The notes: a model not told the origin generated them from the sequence alone. Positions 10,307 to 20,133 are shown, numbered from the stretch's first letter. The stretch is DNA of 64,000 bases from Paracerasibacillus soli (GCF_034006335.1 NZ_JAWDIQ010000002.1); one strand, 5' to 3'. Numbers and translations: made by a program.

Positions 10307-11541
10307 GTTGAATCGGAAGAGGCGGACGGATAATAAGAGAAATATGATTCCCATGGAAAACAGGACTGCGATTGAAACGAGTGCGGATGTGATTCCTTGT
10401 CCGTAGACGAGTAAGTTATTAAATGCGCTCATTGCCCAAGCTGTTAATGTTACATGCGCTACTGTTTGTAGCCATTCTGGACAATGTATAAGGGCCACCA
10501 TGAGCCACCAAGAGCTGACATTGATAATACGATGAGCAAAGAAACACCACTTGCCTGGGCCCGCGTCTTACAAATTGATGCAATAAGCATGGCCATGCCA
10601 GTAGCCGCAAAGGCAGTTGCGATAATGAGCAAAATTAGCCCTGTAATCGAGTGCCCAAGCCACATTCCAAAAACAAAATGTCCCACTGTAAATAACACAA
10701 GCATTTGGAATAAAGCCGTCATGAAATTCGCTAGCATTTTCCCGCTTAAAATGGACATTCTTGTAATTGGTAATGTCTGCAATTTCCTTAGCGTGCCCCG
10801 TTCCCGCTCATCTAGTAGACTTGATGCTGCAGCAGTCGTCCCCAATAATACAAACATAACCGCATATCCCGGAACGTTGGATTCAAAGGGGGTCGTTTCA
10901 CGTGCCTTATCACCATTTTTTACAACATCCGTCGTGACAACAATTGGGGATTCTCTACGTAATACGCACTTTTTTCTTTGGCTGATTCAATTTCCCCTGA
11001 CGGATCTAAGGTAACCCCATGGGATTCCTTCGATTGCTCCGTCATTTGCGTGATTGCCTCAATCGCAACTTCATTCGCCACCGATTGCATAGATAGTTTC
11101 GCAGTATATTGAGATAAAATATCATTTACAACACCAGGTATAACGAGATCTGCAGGGTCACTCATTACTATGAGCTCCGCATGCTCACTTTGTAGTACCT
11201 TTTCCGAGAATCCCTTTGGAATTACGATTGCAGCCTTATATTCTTGGCACGAGTTTCCTAGCCTGTTTTCGTGTTAAATCCTTTCCCTTATCTGTCTTTT
11301 CTACAATTTTTAAAACGGACGTATCTTTTAACACAGCGATTAGCTGATCTGTCATTTCTCCTTCATCTTCTACAACTAACGGAATAGAGAACTTCTCCAT
11401 TTCCCCCTCCGTAAAAATACCTGATAACGCGAAGCTAGCAATCGCAATTACGATAATTGGTGTTAAAATTAAATAAATGAGGCCAGGAATATCGCGTAAA
11501 AATATTTTTATATCTTTCATTGCTATGTTCCATACATTCAT
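10304..11541 (-). CDS. ABC-2 type transporter permease (DrrB-like), three frameshifts
   Basis: This is the membrane subunit of an exporter. An N-terminal membrane segment (GLIYLILTPIIVIAIASFAL) is followed by a large extracellular loop and then a cluster of membrane helices after SSLLDERERGTLRKLQTLPI, a hallmark of ABC-2 permeases. Breaks near 11255, 10955 and 10480 each resolve with a one-base change, for example ENP continuing into PIVVTTDVVKNGD. The gene follows its ATPase by 17 bases. The stop TGA is also the first three bases of a REP-like repeat. It could export the product of the adjacent fatty-acid-like cluster or be a general drug efflux pump. Confidence 0.8.
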
Positions 11542-11558
11542 TTTCCTATTCCTCCAGA

Positions 11559-12519
11559 TTAATTCCGTAGTTTCTTACCTGTTAACTTTAAAAATACGTC
11601 CTCTAAATCAGATTCCCGCACATTAAAACTTTTCACTTGTAACTGTTTTTCCCGGATCATTCCTAATACTTTTTCTGTTGGAATTAAGAGATCATGTGCA
11701 TGTATAACTAGTTTATCGTCTACATAATGAACAGAGTCAACATAGTTGTCATGCGCAATTTCCGTTAACATTTCCTCCCCAATTGGATCCATTCTAATTT
11801 CCAACTGTTTTTGTCCGTGCTTTGTGAGGAGCGCTTCTGTATCATCTAAATCCATAATTTTCCCTTGATCATAGATTGCGACACGATCACATAGCAACTC
11901 TGCTTCTTCCATATAATGCGTTGTATATATGACACTCATTTTTAGCTCTTTCACTAAATACTGAATTGACTTAAATATATGACTGCGAGATTGCGGATCG
12001 ACACCGACAGTTGGCTCATCAAAAAATATGACTTTCGGATGATTGAGTAAACCAATTGCTAAATTTAATCTTCTTTTCATACCACCGGAAAAATTCCCCA
12101 CCTTTTTCGTCGCTTGATCATGCAGTTGAGAAATTTCTAATGCTTCTTCTATACGCTCCTTTTTTAATTTCCCCTTTAACCCATACAAATTTGCAAAAAA
12201 ACTTAAATTATCATATGCGGTTAATTCCAGGTATATCGCCAGGTCTTGTGGAACCAAACTAACTTTACGTTTAATCTTGCTCAATTCCGTTCGTAAGTTA
12301 TGCCCACAAACAACAGCCTGACCAGTATCTGTTTTAAAACCCCAGTCAACATTGAAATCAGAGTTGTCTTACCTGCACCGTTTGGCCCAAGTAACCCTAA
12401 AATTTCCCCTCATACACATCCAAATCCACATTCTCCACAGCCATAAACTTCCCAAAAGACTTCGTCAACTGCCTCGCCGAAATAATCTTTGAATCATCGG
12501 GACGGTTCTCTTGCTTCAT
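11559..12519 (-). CDS. ABC transporter ATP-binding protein (DrrA-like), two frameshifts, N-terminus encoded by a REP repeat
   Basis: Walker A is GPNGAGKTT (about 12375-12400), the signature is NFSGGMKRRLNLAIGLL, and Walker B is VIFFDEPTVGVDP. The C-terminal tail SDLEDVFLKLTGKKL is typical of the DrrA group. Frames break near 12409 (a run of G) and 12342. The ATG at 12519 has AGGGAGTG upstream; its first residues, MKQENRPDDSK, are translated from a REP-like palindrome at 12490-12518. The next residues, IISARQLTKSFG, are the normal ABC opening. The repeat therefore seems to have been captured as a coding N-terminal extension. It is coupled to the permease downstream. Confidence 0.85.
12490..12518. 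repeat. REP-like palindrome inside the ABC ATPase coding start
   Basis: It has the core CGGGACGGTTCTC and TTCA-type arms. On the minus strand it is translated as the ENRPDDS part of the ATPase N-terminus. Confidence 0.85.
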
Positions 12520-12553
12520 TTCCACACTCACACTCCCTTATATCCCCCCCCCT

Positions 12554-12582
12554 TGAAACATGGGGACGGTTCTCGTGTTTCA
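12554..12582. repeat. REP-like 29-bp palindrome
   Basis: A full consensus copy with arms TGAAACA and TGTTTCA around GGGGACGGTTCTC. It lies just upstream of the ABC ATPase, between it and the rhamnose operon end. Confidence 0.9.
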
Positions 12583-12639
12583 TCCTTTCGCCTCCCCTTG
12601 CTCGACTAATTCACAAGTAAAACAAGGCGGTGGTTTTTA

Positions 12640-12776
12640 CAGTTCATTTAAGACAAGATGTCCTTCATTTCAGTCGAACACACGTGGGCATTTTTTTAGA
12701 TTCATTTGAGCCAAAACACACTACGGCATTCCTCGCATTCATTTAAGCTGAAACACACTACGGCATTCTCTATAGC
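12640..12776. repeat. diverged tandem repeat, about 38-bp unit
   Basis: The best two units contain ATTCATTTRAGC followed by ACACACTACGGCATTC; degenerate flanking units start with GTTCATTTAAG and GCTCATTTAAA. Unit starts fall roughly at 12640, 12700 and 12740, and the last partial unit supplies the 3' end of rfbB. No coding potential or clear hairpin is seen. Confidence 0.5.
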
Positions 12777-13762
12777 TCATTTAAATGATACTTTTTCCTC
12801 TATTTTCTCCCACCAATCACGATGTGTAAGATACCACTCGATTGTTTGCTTTAGACCATCTTCAAATGTATAAAACGGTCGCCAGCCAAGATTTTTTAAC
12901 TTTGTCGAATTAATCGCATAACGCTTGTCATGCCCTAATGATCTGGTACAAATTGAATGAAATCATCTGTTAATGCTAGCGTATCAATGATTTGCCGAAC
13001 GACTGCAATATTTGTCCGTTCATTTTGGCTACCTACATTATAAACTTCTCCACTTTTCCCTTTTTCCATAATAAGGTCAATTGCTGCACAATAATCATGA
13101 CAATGTAACCAGTCACGAATTTGTTGGCCATCACCATAAATCGGAACTCGTTGACCTTGTAATAGTCGCGTAATAGTTAATGGGATTAATTTTTCTGGTA
13201 ACTGGTATGGCCCAAAATTATTTGAACATCTTACAATATTCATTGGTAAATCATATGTTTCAAAATACGCGCGAACGAATAAATCTGCAGACGCCTTACT
13301 TGCACTGTACGGATTATTCGGTGCAAGCGGGGACTGCTCCGTAAAGGTCTCCTTTTCTGAAAAGGCTAATTCACCATACACTTCATCTGTTGAAATGTGG
13401 ATGAACTTTTGAACTTGAAATTCCTTTGCCAACGCCAACAACAGCTGCGTACCGATTACATTCGTTTGTAAAAACAAATGGGGGTCCACAATAGAACGAT
13501 CAACATGGCTCTCCGCGGCAAAATGAACGATATAGTCAAATGATTGCTTTTCAAAAACCGTTCGCATCAACGCTTGATTGGTGATATCCCCTTTTATAAA
13601 TGTATACTGCGAGTTTCCATCCAAATGTTGATGTTTTTTTATATCTCCTGCATACGTAAGTGAATCAACATTTACGATTTGCACTTCCGCATATTTTTCA
13701 ATCATATAATGAATAAAATTTCCGCCAATAAAGCCAGCCCCACCAGTAACTAATAATCGCAT
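12777..13762 (-). CDS. rfbB: dTDP-glucose 4,6-dehydratase, one frameshift
   Basis: Second enzyme of dTDP-L-rhamnose synthesis: it converts dTDP-glucose to the 4-keto-6-deoxy sugar. VTGGAGFIGGNF binds NAD, STDEVYGE and YSASKASADLF are the active-site motifs, and QLPEKLIPL and RDWLHCHDYC are family-specific. The frame breaks near 12945; the missing C-terminus continues SLGHDKRYAINSTKLKNLGW to a TGA at 12777. Start at MRLLVTGG, not at an upstream ATG without a ribosome site. It is last in the operon rfbA-rfbC-rfbD-rfbB. Confidence 0.93.
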
Positions 13763-13815
13763 TGATTTCCCCCTTATAATGGAATAGAAAATAACTCTAT
13801 TTGGCCACACATGTA

Positions 13816-14676
13816 CTACAGAGTCTTTTTTATATTATTTTCCATGACATATTCTTCTAAAGCATCCTTCCAATGTCGTAACGGTGCAATTCCACATTCT
13901 ATCAATTTCCCACAATCCATACGAGAATTAGATGGTCGTTGGGCTGGGGATGCAAACTCCCTAGCAGATATAGGTTGTACATGAACATGGCGCATATCCA
14001 ATTGCATAAAAATTTCTTGGGCAAATTCAAACCAAGTACAATATCCTGCATTCGTAAGATGATATATTCCAAAATGGGATGTTTGTATGAGTTGAATCAT
14101 CACTTTTGCCACATCTACCGTATATGTTGGGGTTCCAATTTGATCATCAACAACATGAAGGGTATCTTTTGCTTGTCCAAGTCTTGCCATCGCATGAACA
14201 AAATTGTTCCCATGAAAACCATACAGCCAAGAGACACGAACAATAAACCAACGTTCCAGTGTATGTTTAACAATTTCTTCACCAGCTAATTTTGTTTGAC
14301 CATACACATTTATTGGACATGTTTCGTCACACGCTGTGTAAGGTCCCAGCTTTTTCCCGTCAAACACATAATCGGTGCTCACATACAATAAAGTTGCATG
14401 GTGCTTTTTTGCAGCCTCTACAATATGTCTTGTACCTTGAACATTGACCTTTCCACATGTTTCCTTATCCTTTTCCGCCTTATCAACATTCGTATATGCA
14501 GCACAATGGATGACGATATCTGGCTTAATGATATCCATATAACCGTGAACCTGAGCTTCATTTGTTATATCAAAATCACTTGTTCCAACACCAATTATTT
14601 CTAAGCCTTGCTTCTGCCCCTCGCGAACAATGTCACACCCTAATTGTCCTGTAGCACCTGTCACCAATACCTTCAT
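13816..14676 (-). CDS. rfbD: dTDP-4-dehydrorhamnose reductase
   Basis: Last step of dTDP-L-rhamnose synthesis: NADPH reduction of the 4-keto group. VTGATGQLGCDI is the nucleotide loop, STDYVFDG and YGQTKLAGEE carry the Thr/Tyr/Lys catalytic set, and RVSWLYG follows. Length 286 residues is normal and the frame is intact. The ATG overlaps the rfbC stop (ATGA), and rfbB follows after 53 bases. Confidence 0.95.
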   Translation of the reverse strand: MKVLVTGATGQLGCDIVREGQKQGLEIIGVGTSDFDITNEAQVHGYMDIIKPDIVIHCAAYTNVDKAEKDKETCGKVNVQGTRHIVEAAKKHHATLLYVSTDYVFDGKKLGPYTACDETCPINVYGQTKLAGEEIVKHTLERWFIVRVSWLYGFHGNNFVHAMARLGQAKDTLHVVDDQIGTPTYTVDVAKVMIQLIQTSHFGIYHLTNAGYCTWFEFAQEIFMQLDMRHVHVQPISAREFASPAQRPSNSRMDCGKLIECGIAPLRHWKDALEEYVMENNIKKTL

Positions 14677-15239
14677 ACATACATCTCTTTATATGAAAAA
14701 GTTGTATCGACTTCCGCCAAAAAGGGCTGCAACTCATCTTTTTTTGATAATATCGGCGTTGAAATAGGCCAGCTAATCCCAATTTGTGGATCACACCATT
14801 TGATACCACAATCATGGTCCGGTGAATAATACGTATCCACTTTATAAACGATATTTGTGTTAGGGGTTAACGTACAAAATCCATGTGCAAATCCTTTTGG
14901 CACATACAACATTCTTTTGTTATACTCGGATAAAATAAACGAAACCCATTCTCCATATGTCGGCGATCCTTTACGAATATCGACGACCACATCATAAATC
15001 GCTCCGCTTGTCACCCGGACAAGCTTTGATTGTGCTTTTTCCAACTGTTGATAATGTAGACCGCGTAAAATACCTGGTTCTTTTGAATACGAATGATTAT
15101 CTTGAACAAAGTAATCAATGATACCAAGCCTCTCTAATTGATCTTGCCGATAGCTTTCTAGAAAAAAACCTCGATGGTCTTCATGAATGTCAGGTTCAAG
15201 CAACAATACCTGATTCCATACCCGTTCAACGATGTTCAA
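14673..15239 (-). CDS. rfbC: dTDP-4-dehydrorhamnose 3,5-epimerase
   Basis: A cupin-fold epimerase of 188 residues. HEDHRGFFLESY, the signature RGLHYQ with the catalytic His, and VPKGFAHGF are all present. The TTG start overlaps the end of rfbA (TTGA) and the stop overlaps rfbD, so the three genes are tightly coupled. Rhamnose made here would go to a cell-wall polysaccharide, S-layer or spore glycan; no rhamnosyltransferase is next to the operon. Confidence 0.95.
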   Translation of the reverse strand: MNIVERVWNQVLLLEPDIHEDHRGFFLESYRQDQLERLGIIDYFVQDNHSYSKEPGILRGLHYQQLEKAQSKLVRVTSGAIYDVVVDIRKGSPTYGEWVSFILSEYNKRMLYVPKGFAHGFCTLTPNTNIVYKVDTYYSPDHDCGIKWCDPQIGISWPISTPILSKKDELQPFLAEVDTTFSYKEMYV

Positions 15240-16134
15240 ATTAACACATCCTTTGTTAAAGTTTTTCTAGACCTTTCTACTATATTGAAAAGATATTTTC
15301 CATAATCACTTTGGGCATACTTTTCTGCAGCTGTTAGTACTTGATCTATGCCAATGTATCCTTTGTGATAAGCAATTTCCTCCAAACAGGCAACTTTCAA
15401 ACTTTGTCTTTTTTCAATCGTTTGAACAAATGTAGAAGCCTCAAGCAAAGAGGCATGCGTACCAGTATCTAGCCAAGCAAAACCCCTGCCAAGTATTTCC
15501 ACATGGAGTTTTTTCTGTTGTAAATACGCTTTGTTTACATCCGTAATTTCTAATTCACCGCGATCTGACGGCTGGAGATTACTCGCAATATCTATGACAT
15601 CGTTATCGTAAAAATAAAGTCCTGTAACCGCATATGTCGATTTTGGCTTTAAAGGCTTTTCTTCAATGTTTTTCACCTGACCACTTTTTTCAAATTCAAT
15701 AACCCCATACCGCTCCGGGTTATTGACATGATAGCCAAAAATAGTAGCACATGATTGTCGGTATACTGCTTTCTCCAATATCGTCGCAAATCCATGACCA
15801 TAAAAAATATTATCACCTAAAATAAGGGCTACACGATCATGGCCAATAAATGTTTTACCAATAATAAACGCCTCTGCAATACCACCGGGGACTCCTGGAC
15901 CGCATACGTGATATCCATTCCAAGATTTTCCCCATCGCCAAGTAATTGTTTAAATCTAGGCGTATCTGTCGGAGTTGAAATAATTAAAACCTCCCGAATC
16001 CCCGCAAGCATTAAAACAGATAACGGATAGTAAATCATTGGCTTATCATAAATCGGCAACAACTGCTTTGACACAGAACTCGTCAACGGGTACAAACGAG
16101 ACCCATACCCACCAGCCATAATAATCCCCCTCAA
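15236..16134 (-). CDS. rfbA: glucose-1-phosphate thymidylyltransferase, one frameshift
   Basis: First step of dTDP-L-rhamnose synthesis. IIMAGGYGSRLYPLT and SKQLLPIYDKPMIYYPL are the nucleotide-binding motifs; EITDVNKAYL and GFAWLDTGTHASLLEA follow. The frame breaks near 15885 in a run of C: adding one base joins VQESP to GGIAEAFIIGKTFIG. Start is TTG at 16134 with AAAGGAGG upstream. The longer open frame would run into a REP-like repeat and is spurious. It heads the rhamnose operon. Confidence 0.93.
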
Positions 16135-16152
16135 ACAAACACCTCCTTTACG

Positions 16153-16252
16153 TGAAACACGGGGACGGTTCTCATGTTTCACGCTGCTTTTAGGAAACAT
16201 GAGTCGCTTCCCTTAAGAGATGGAGAAACTGCGAGACGGTTCTCATGTTTCA
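16153..16252. repeat. two REP-like palindromes upstream of rfbA
   Basis: A full copy at 16153-16181 and a degraded copy ending at 16252 (GAGACGGTTCTCATG core). They lie between rfbA and its likely promoter region. Confidence 0.85.
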
Positions 16253-16738
16253 GCAACGACCTAGTCAACTCTTCTTATTCTAGCCATCCTAAATCTACTA
16301 GCCTTATAAACTGACGAATATGAGATATACATACAAAACATATTTGAACTGAAGAAAACAGTGCACTATACTGGCTACCTTTTAATTGGCCTTACAGCTT
16401 TGCCTGATTACAGTTGGATATATGGTTTCATATTTTAGTGCTCCTTAACTTTACTGGAGCAACAAAAACTGTGATACTTACAAGAAATTAAGGAATTTCG
16501 CAATACGGACAGTATTCGCGTAAAATCATGGTGAGAAAAACTCGTAGGTAAATCTAATGAAGTTAGTGAGGTACGCAAAAAATTAATAAGTTTAATAATT
16601 CGGTAATTAAATCTATTATTACCATTATATACAATGTAAGGGAAAAATATATAGTCTATTAGTATCACTTTTGAAGCATATAGACGTTTTTTCCACTCCA
16701 TCATTCCTAAGCCTTAATTACCATTCGGGGAAACACGG
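16253..16738. other. non-coding stretch
   Basis: AT-rich. One short hairpin, TGCTCC/GGAGCA near 16438-16463, is visible. An 89-codon open frame on the minus strand has no ribosome site or recognisable motifs. The promoter of rfbA may lie at its left end; otherwise nothing supportable. Confidence 0.4.
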
Positions 16739-16767
16739 TGAAACATGGGGACGGTTCTCTCGTTTCA
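16739..16767. repeat. REP-like palindrome next to the RAYT gene
   Basis: A full-length copy (core GGGGACGGTTCTC) about 75 bases beyond the stop codon of the HUH transposase. Confidence 0.88.
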
Positions 16768-16839
16768 TCCACAATTTCCACAATAGATTTTGCATTGTTC
16801 GGAGCCATTTGTATTATTCAAATCTCGTGTTTGCCCATC

Positions 16840-17615
16840 TTAAGCCCTAGCAACTAAACTCGGTGAGACTCCAAAAATTCTAGCGATTTGGCGATATGAA
16901 ACACCCTCAATTTTTTTAACATTCCTCAGAATCTCGTTTCTTTTTAATCGTGGTAAACTTTTAACATGTGCAATCTCAACAGGACCCAACAATATCTCCA
17001 TTTCCTTTTTTGCTTCTGTATCTGTTTTTCGTACCCGTCTAGGAAAGTCATCTAAACATTGATCACCATTTTGTAATTCATTATAATCTCTAAACATTCT
17101 TCTAGCTGCTTCCGCATTATCAAGAATTTCTCCAGAACAAAATCCTTATCCAGTAGTCCCATTGGAAAATATTGTTTACCATAATATCCCAGGCAGCTGC
17201 TCCACTTCCATTCTTCCACTTTACGAGTCAATCCAGCCATTATTGGATTTTGATGAATATATCTTGTAACTGTTAATAAATATCTATCTGACTCAACATT
17301 TTCACTTCTAAAACGGTCTTGAAATAGATGACCTGTTGTCTTATACTTCCAATGATAATACGAAACGAAACTTACCCCAATTCGCCTCATCGTATTTGAA
17401 ATGTCTTCTATTCCTTCCTTGAGTAACAAATGCACGTGATTCCCCATTAAACACCAAGCAAAAACTTTAATTCCTGATTTGCTTTTGTATCTTTGAATTG
17501 TTTCAAGAAATCTCATACAGTCCTCATCGTCATGAAAAATCTCCTGTCTATTCGCACCTCTTAACATAATATGGTAAACACCAGTTTTACTTTGTATTCT
17601 GGCTTTACGCGGCAT
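16840..17615 (-). CDS. REP-associated tyrosine transposase (RAYT, IS200-like HUH domain), one frameshift
   Basis: The Y1 transposase core is clear: MPRKARIQSKTGVYHIMLRG at the start, the HUH motif in MGNHVHLLL, TGHLFQDRFRSE, and the catalytic Tyr region TRYIHQNP. The C-terminal part holds a helix-turn-helix, YRQIARIFGVSPSLVARA. Total length is about 257 residues, typical of RAYTs and longer than IS200 TnpA. The frame breaks near 17125 (VLEKFL continues as ILDNAEAARRMF). It has no flanking direct IS copies. REP-like palindromes lie on both sides (16739, 17750, 18068), the usual setting of a domesticated RAYT. It is probably the enzyme that spread the 29-bp repeat, which is inference from position and family. 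Confidence 0.85.
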
Positions 17616-18067
17616 CTTCTTTCTCCTCCCAATCTATGAAATTTAATAATAGTCGAAGTAATTTTTTTACGGATTTTCTTTTGGGGAAAAACTTGAAGGT
17701 ATAGGATTAGCAAGATTATTAGGTTAATATGCATACTTTTCTACATCGCGAAGCACCAGAACCGTCCCAACACTTCACAAGATAGTCTATTTTATTCTCT
17801 TAGTCAAGAACACACATTCCTATAAAAATTGTATTTTACATAACTTTAAAACTTAAAAACTCACTATTAATATAAAATATGCTAGATAAACACCAATTTA
17901 ATCATTTAAACCTACTCATAATTAAAATTTAGTAATCATTAATATAAAAAATACACAGCATTGAAAACTGCGGACTAATCTAATATTCGAGTTATGACCC
18001 ATTTAATCGTGGTCATTGGTCATTATGCGCATGAAAGTGTCACAAAGATTCGGGATATGTGTCGCCA
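17616..18067. other. non-coding stretch upstream of the RAYT gene
   Basis: AT-rich with no supported gene. It contains a degraded REP-like copy at 17750-17777. Confidence 0.5.
17750..17777. repeat. degraded REP-like repeat
   Basis: Core AGAACCGTCCC with one recognisable arm (CTTCA); the other arm is eroded. Confidence 0.6.
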
Positions 18068-18096
18068 TGAAACATGAGAACCGTCCCTATGTTTCA
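18068..18096. repeat. REP-like palindrome
   Basis: Arms TGAAACA and TGTTTCA around AGAACCGTCCC. It lies about 30 bases upstream of the regulator promoter. Confidence 0.9.
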
Positions 18097-18124
18097 AATT
18101 TTATTTGAAGGGTTAAAATTTTGT

Positions 18125-18152
18125 TTGAATTCTATTGATTTTGTGGTATAGT
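18125..18152 (+). promoter_or_regulatory. sigma-A-type promoter for the YheO-like regulator
   Basis: TTGAAT, a 16-base spacer and TATAGT, about 50 bases before the start codon. Confidence 0.55.
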
Positions 18153-18200
18153 TTAATAGAAGATCACTTTGAAAACGATTACATTCGAGAGGTGAGAGGA

Positions 18201-18869
18201 ATGAAGGAAAAGGACAAGCTTATTTTTGATCATGCTATTAGAACCGCAAATATGATAGTAGACTTGTTTGGACCAAGATGTGAAGTTGCAGTTCATGACT
18301 TTTCAGATTTACAAAGGTCCTTGATACATATTGCTGGAAATGTAACACACCGTGAAATCGGTTCTCCAATCACAGACCTCGTTTTAAATGAACTAAGAAA
18401 AGAACAGGAAGATATAGAAGATATTCCAAGTTATCGCACCCAATCAAAAGAAGGACATGTTTTAAAATCTACTACAGTCTTTTTAAGAGACGAAGATAAC
18501 AAGATTATTGGGGCACTTTGTACAAACTATGACATTAGTCTTTTAATGGAATTTGGTGGCGAGATTGACACTTTTATTGATTTTCAACAAGATAAACAAC
18601 CAGTCGAAACATTTTATCATTCTGTTCAAGATGTTACACATGACATGGTAAACCAAGTACTACTTCGTTATAAAAAAGCACCTTCCCAAATGTCCATGGA
18701 AGAAAAAATTGATTGTGTCAGTGAACTAGATAAGAAAGGGACATTTCTCATAAAAGGAGCAACAGAGTATGTTGCACATGTTCTAGGGGTTTCAAAATTT
18801 ACTGTCTACAATTATTTGAATAAAGTCCGTTCTATGCAGGAATATCTTATCGATCAAGACGCGGAATAA
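18201..18869 (+). CDS. YheO-like PAS/HTH transcriptional regulator
   Basis: This 222-residue protein has an N-terminal YheO-like PAS domain (CEVAVHDFSDLQRSLIHIAGN, then GALCTNYDIS) and a C-terminal helix-turn-helix (ATEYVAHVLGVSKFTVYNYLN). Start chosen at the ATG preceded by GAGAGGTGAGAGG; an upstream in-frame ATG overlaps the promoter. It is followed by a permease and L-serine dehydratase genes in the same direction, so it probably regulates serine or related amino-acid use. The ligand is unknown. Confidence 0.85.
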   Translation: MKEKDKLIFDHAIRTANMIVDLFGPRCEVAVHDFSDLQRSLIHIAGNVTHREIGSPITDLVLNELRKEQEDIEDIPSYRTQSKEGHVLKSTTVFLRDEDNKIIGALCTNYDISLLMEFGGEIDTFIDFQQDKQPVETFYHSVQDVTHDMVNQVLLRYKKAPSQMSMEEKIDCVSELDKKGTFLIKGATEYVAHVLGVSKFTVYNYLNKVRSMQEYLIDQDAE

Positions 18870-18920
18870 GGCGCATTAAAATGATAGCGCATTCATATAA
18901 CATCAAAGGGGAGAACATCA

Positions 18921-19958
18921 ATGGCAATTTTAAAGGGAAGTATTTTATTATTAGTGGTACTAGCTTGCTTTACGTTATTTAGTTATAAAGCGCCAAGAGG
19001 TATGAAAGCAATGGGAGCTTTGGCAAGTGCTGCCATTGCCACATTCTTAGTCGAGGCTTTTCAACGTTATGTAGGTGGAGACCTGTTAAACATTAAATTT
19101 TTAGGTGAAGTAGGAGATGCAGCTGGAAGTATGGGCGGTGTAGCAGCTGCTGCCCTCGTTTCCCTGGCAATGGGAGTATCACCTGTTTATGCATTAATGA
19201 TGGGGGTATCTTGTGCTGGACTAGGATTATTACCAGGTTTTGTTGCTGGCTACCTGATGTCTTTCGTCGTGAAAAAAATTGAGAAAAAAGTTCCCGATGG
19301 ACTTGATTTAATTGTTACAATAGTTATTGCAACACCGCTTGTCCGATTACTTGCAGTCTATGCAGATCCGTTAGTTGATGCTACACTACTTAATATCGGT
19401 GGAATTATAACACAAACAACAGACGCTAGCCCGATTGTTATGGGAATTATCTTAGGCGGCGTTATTACAGTCGTTGCAACAGCACCATTAAGTTCCATGG
19501 CCTTAACAGCGATGTTAGGACTAACTGGTGTCCCAATGGCAATAGGCGCACTAGCCGTGTTCGGTTCATCATTTATGAACTTTGTTTTCTTCCATCGCAT
19601 GAAGTTTGGTGATCGCAAAACAACAATTTCTGTTGCAATTGAGCCATTATCACAGGTTGATATTATTTCAGCTAATCCAATTCCGATTTACGTTACGAAC
19701 TTCCTAGGTGGGGCTTCATCCGGTATCATCATCGCGCTATCGGGACTAGTCAACGGAGCAACAGGTACCGCTACCCCAATCGCTGGATTTGCCGTAATGT
19801 TCGGTTTCAATGACCCAATCAAAGTAACAATCATCGCACTATCTTGCGCATTAATCAGCGCATTCTGGGGATACGTTGGATCCATTTTATTTAAAAACTT
19901 TAAAATTCGCAGAGTCAATCAAGTCACTGCAATCGATACAGAACTAGAACCAGCATGA
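18921..19958 (+). CDS. PTS EIIC-2-family membrane permease
   Basis: A 345-residue integral membrane protein with about nine hydrophobic segments. Gly/Ala-rich loops (GGVAAAALVSLAMGVSPVYAL, here split by a charged loop) match the PTS_EIIC_2 family. No EIIA or EIIB domain is nearby, so phosphotransfer is uncertain. It lies between a YheO-like regulator and sdaAB/sdaAA, which points to transport of serine or a related substrate. GGGGAG precedes the ATG at good spacing. The TGA stop is the first three bases of a REP-like repeat. Confidence 0.7.
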   Translation: MAILKGSILLLVVLACFTLFSYKAPRGMKAMGALASAAIATFLVEAFQRYVGGDLLNIKFLGEVGDAAGSMGGVAAAALVSLAMGVSPVYALMMGVSCAGLGLLPGFVAGYLMSFVVKKIEKKVPDGLDLIVTIVIATPLVRLLAVYADPLVDATLLNIGGIITQTTDASPIVMGIILGGVITVVATAPLSSMALTAMLGLTGVPMAIGALAVFGSSFMNFVFFHRMKFGDRKTTISVAIEPLSQVDIISANPIPIYVTNFLGGASSGIIIALSGLVNGATGTATPIAGFAVMFGFNDPIKVTIIALSCALISAFWGYVGSILFKNFKIRRVNQVTAIDTELEPA

Positions 19959-19984
19959 AACACAGGGACGGTTCTTGTGTTTCA
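19956..19984. repeat. REP-like palindrome docked on the permease stop codon
   Basis: The leading TGAAACA begins with the stop codon; core AGGGACGGTTCTTG, closing arm TGTTTCA. Confidence 0.9.
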
Positions 19985-20079
19985 CTTACTTAGGCGTAAA
20001 AACAGCGGAAAACAGATGGAAGGTTCTTCTGCCTCATATTTGATAACAAGTCCCCTCACTAACGTTTGAGGGCACGAGA

Positions 20080-20108
20080 TGAAACAGGAGAACCGTCCCC
20101 ATGATTCA
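20080..20108. repeat. REP-like palindrome upstream of sdaAB
   Basis: Arms TGAAACA and TGATTCA around GGAGAACCGTCCCC. An ATG at its edge opens a spurious N-terminal extension of sdaAB. Confidence 0.88.
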
Positions 20109-20133
20109 CAAAAATAACAAGGCGGTGGTAAAT

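Noticed and set aside
10085..10333. 82-codon frame over the repeat run
   Set aside because: Its sequence (ENRPVFHRW, ENRPHVS) is just translation of the REP-like palindrome.
16435..16704. 89-codon minus-strand open frame
   Set aside because: No ribosome site, no recognisable motif, composition typical of random AT-rich frame.
18068..18096. Palindrome as an operator of the YheO-like regulator
   Set aside because: The same 29-bp sequence occurs beside many unrelated genes, so a gene-specific operator is unlikely.
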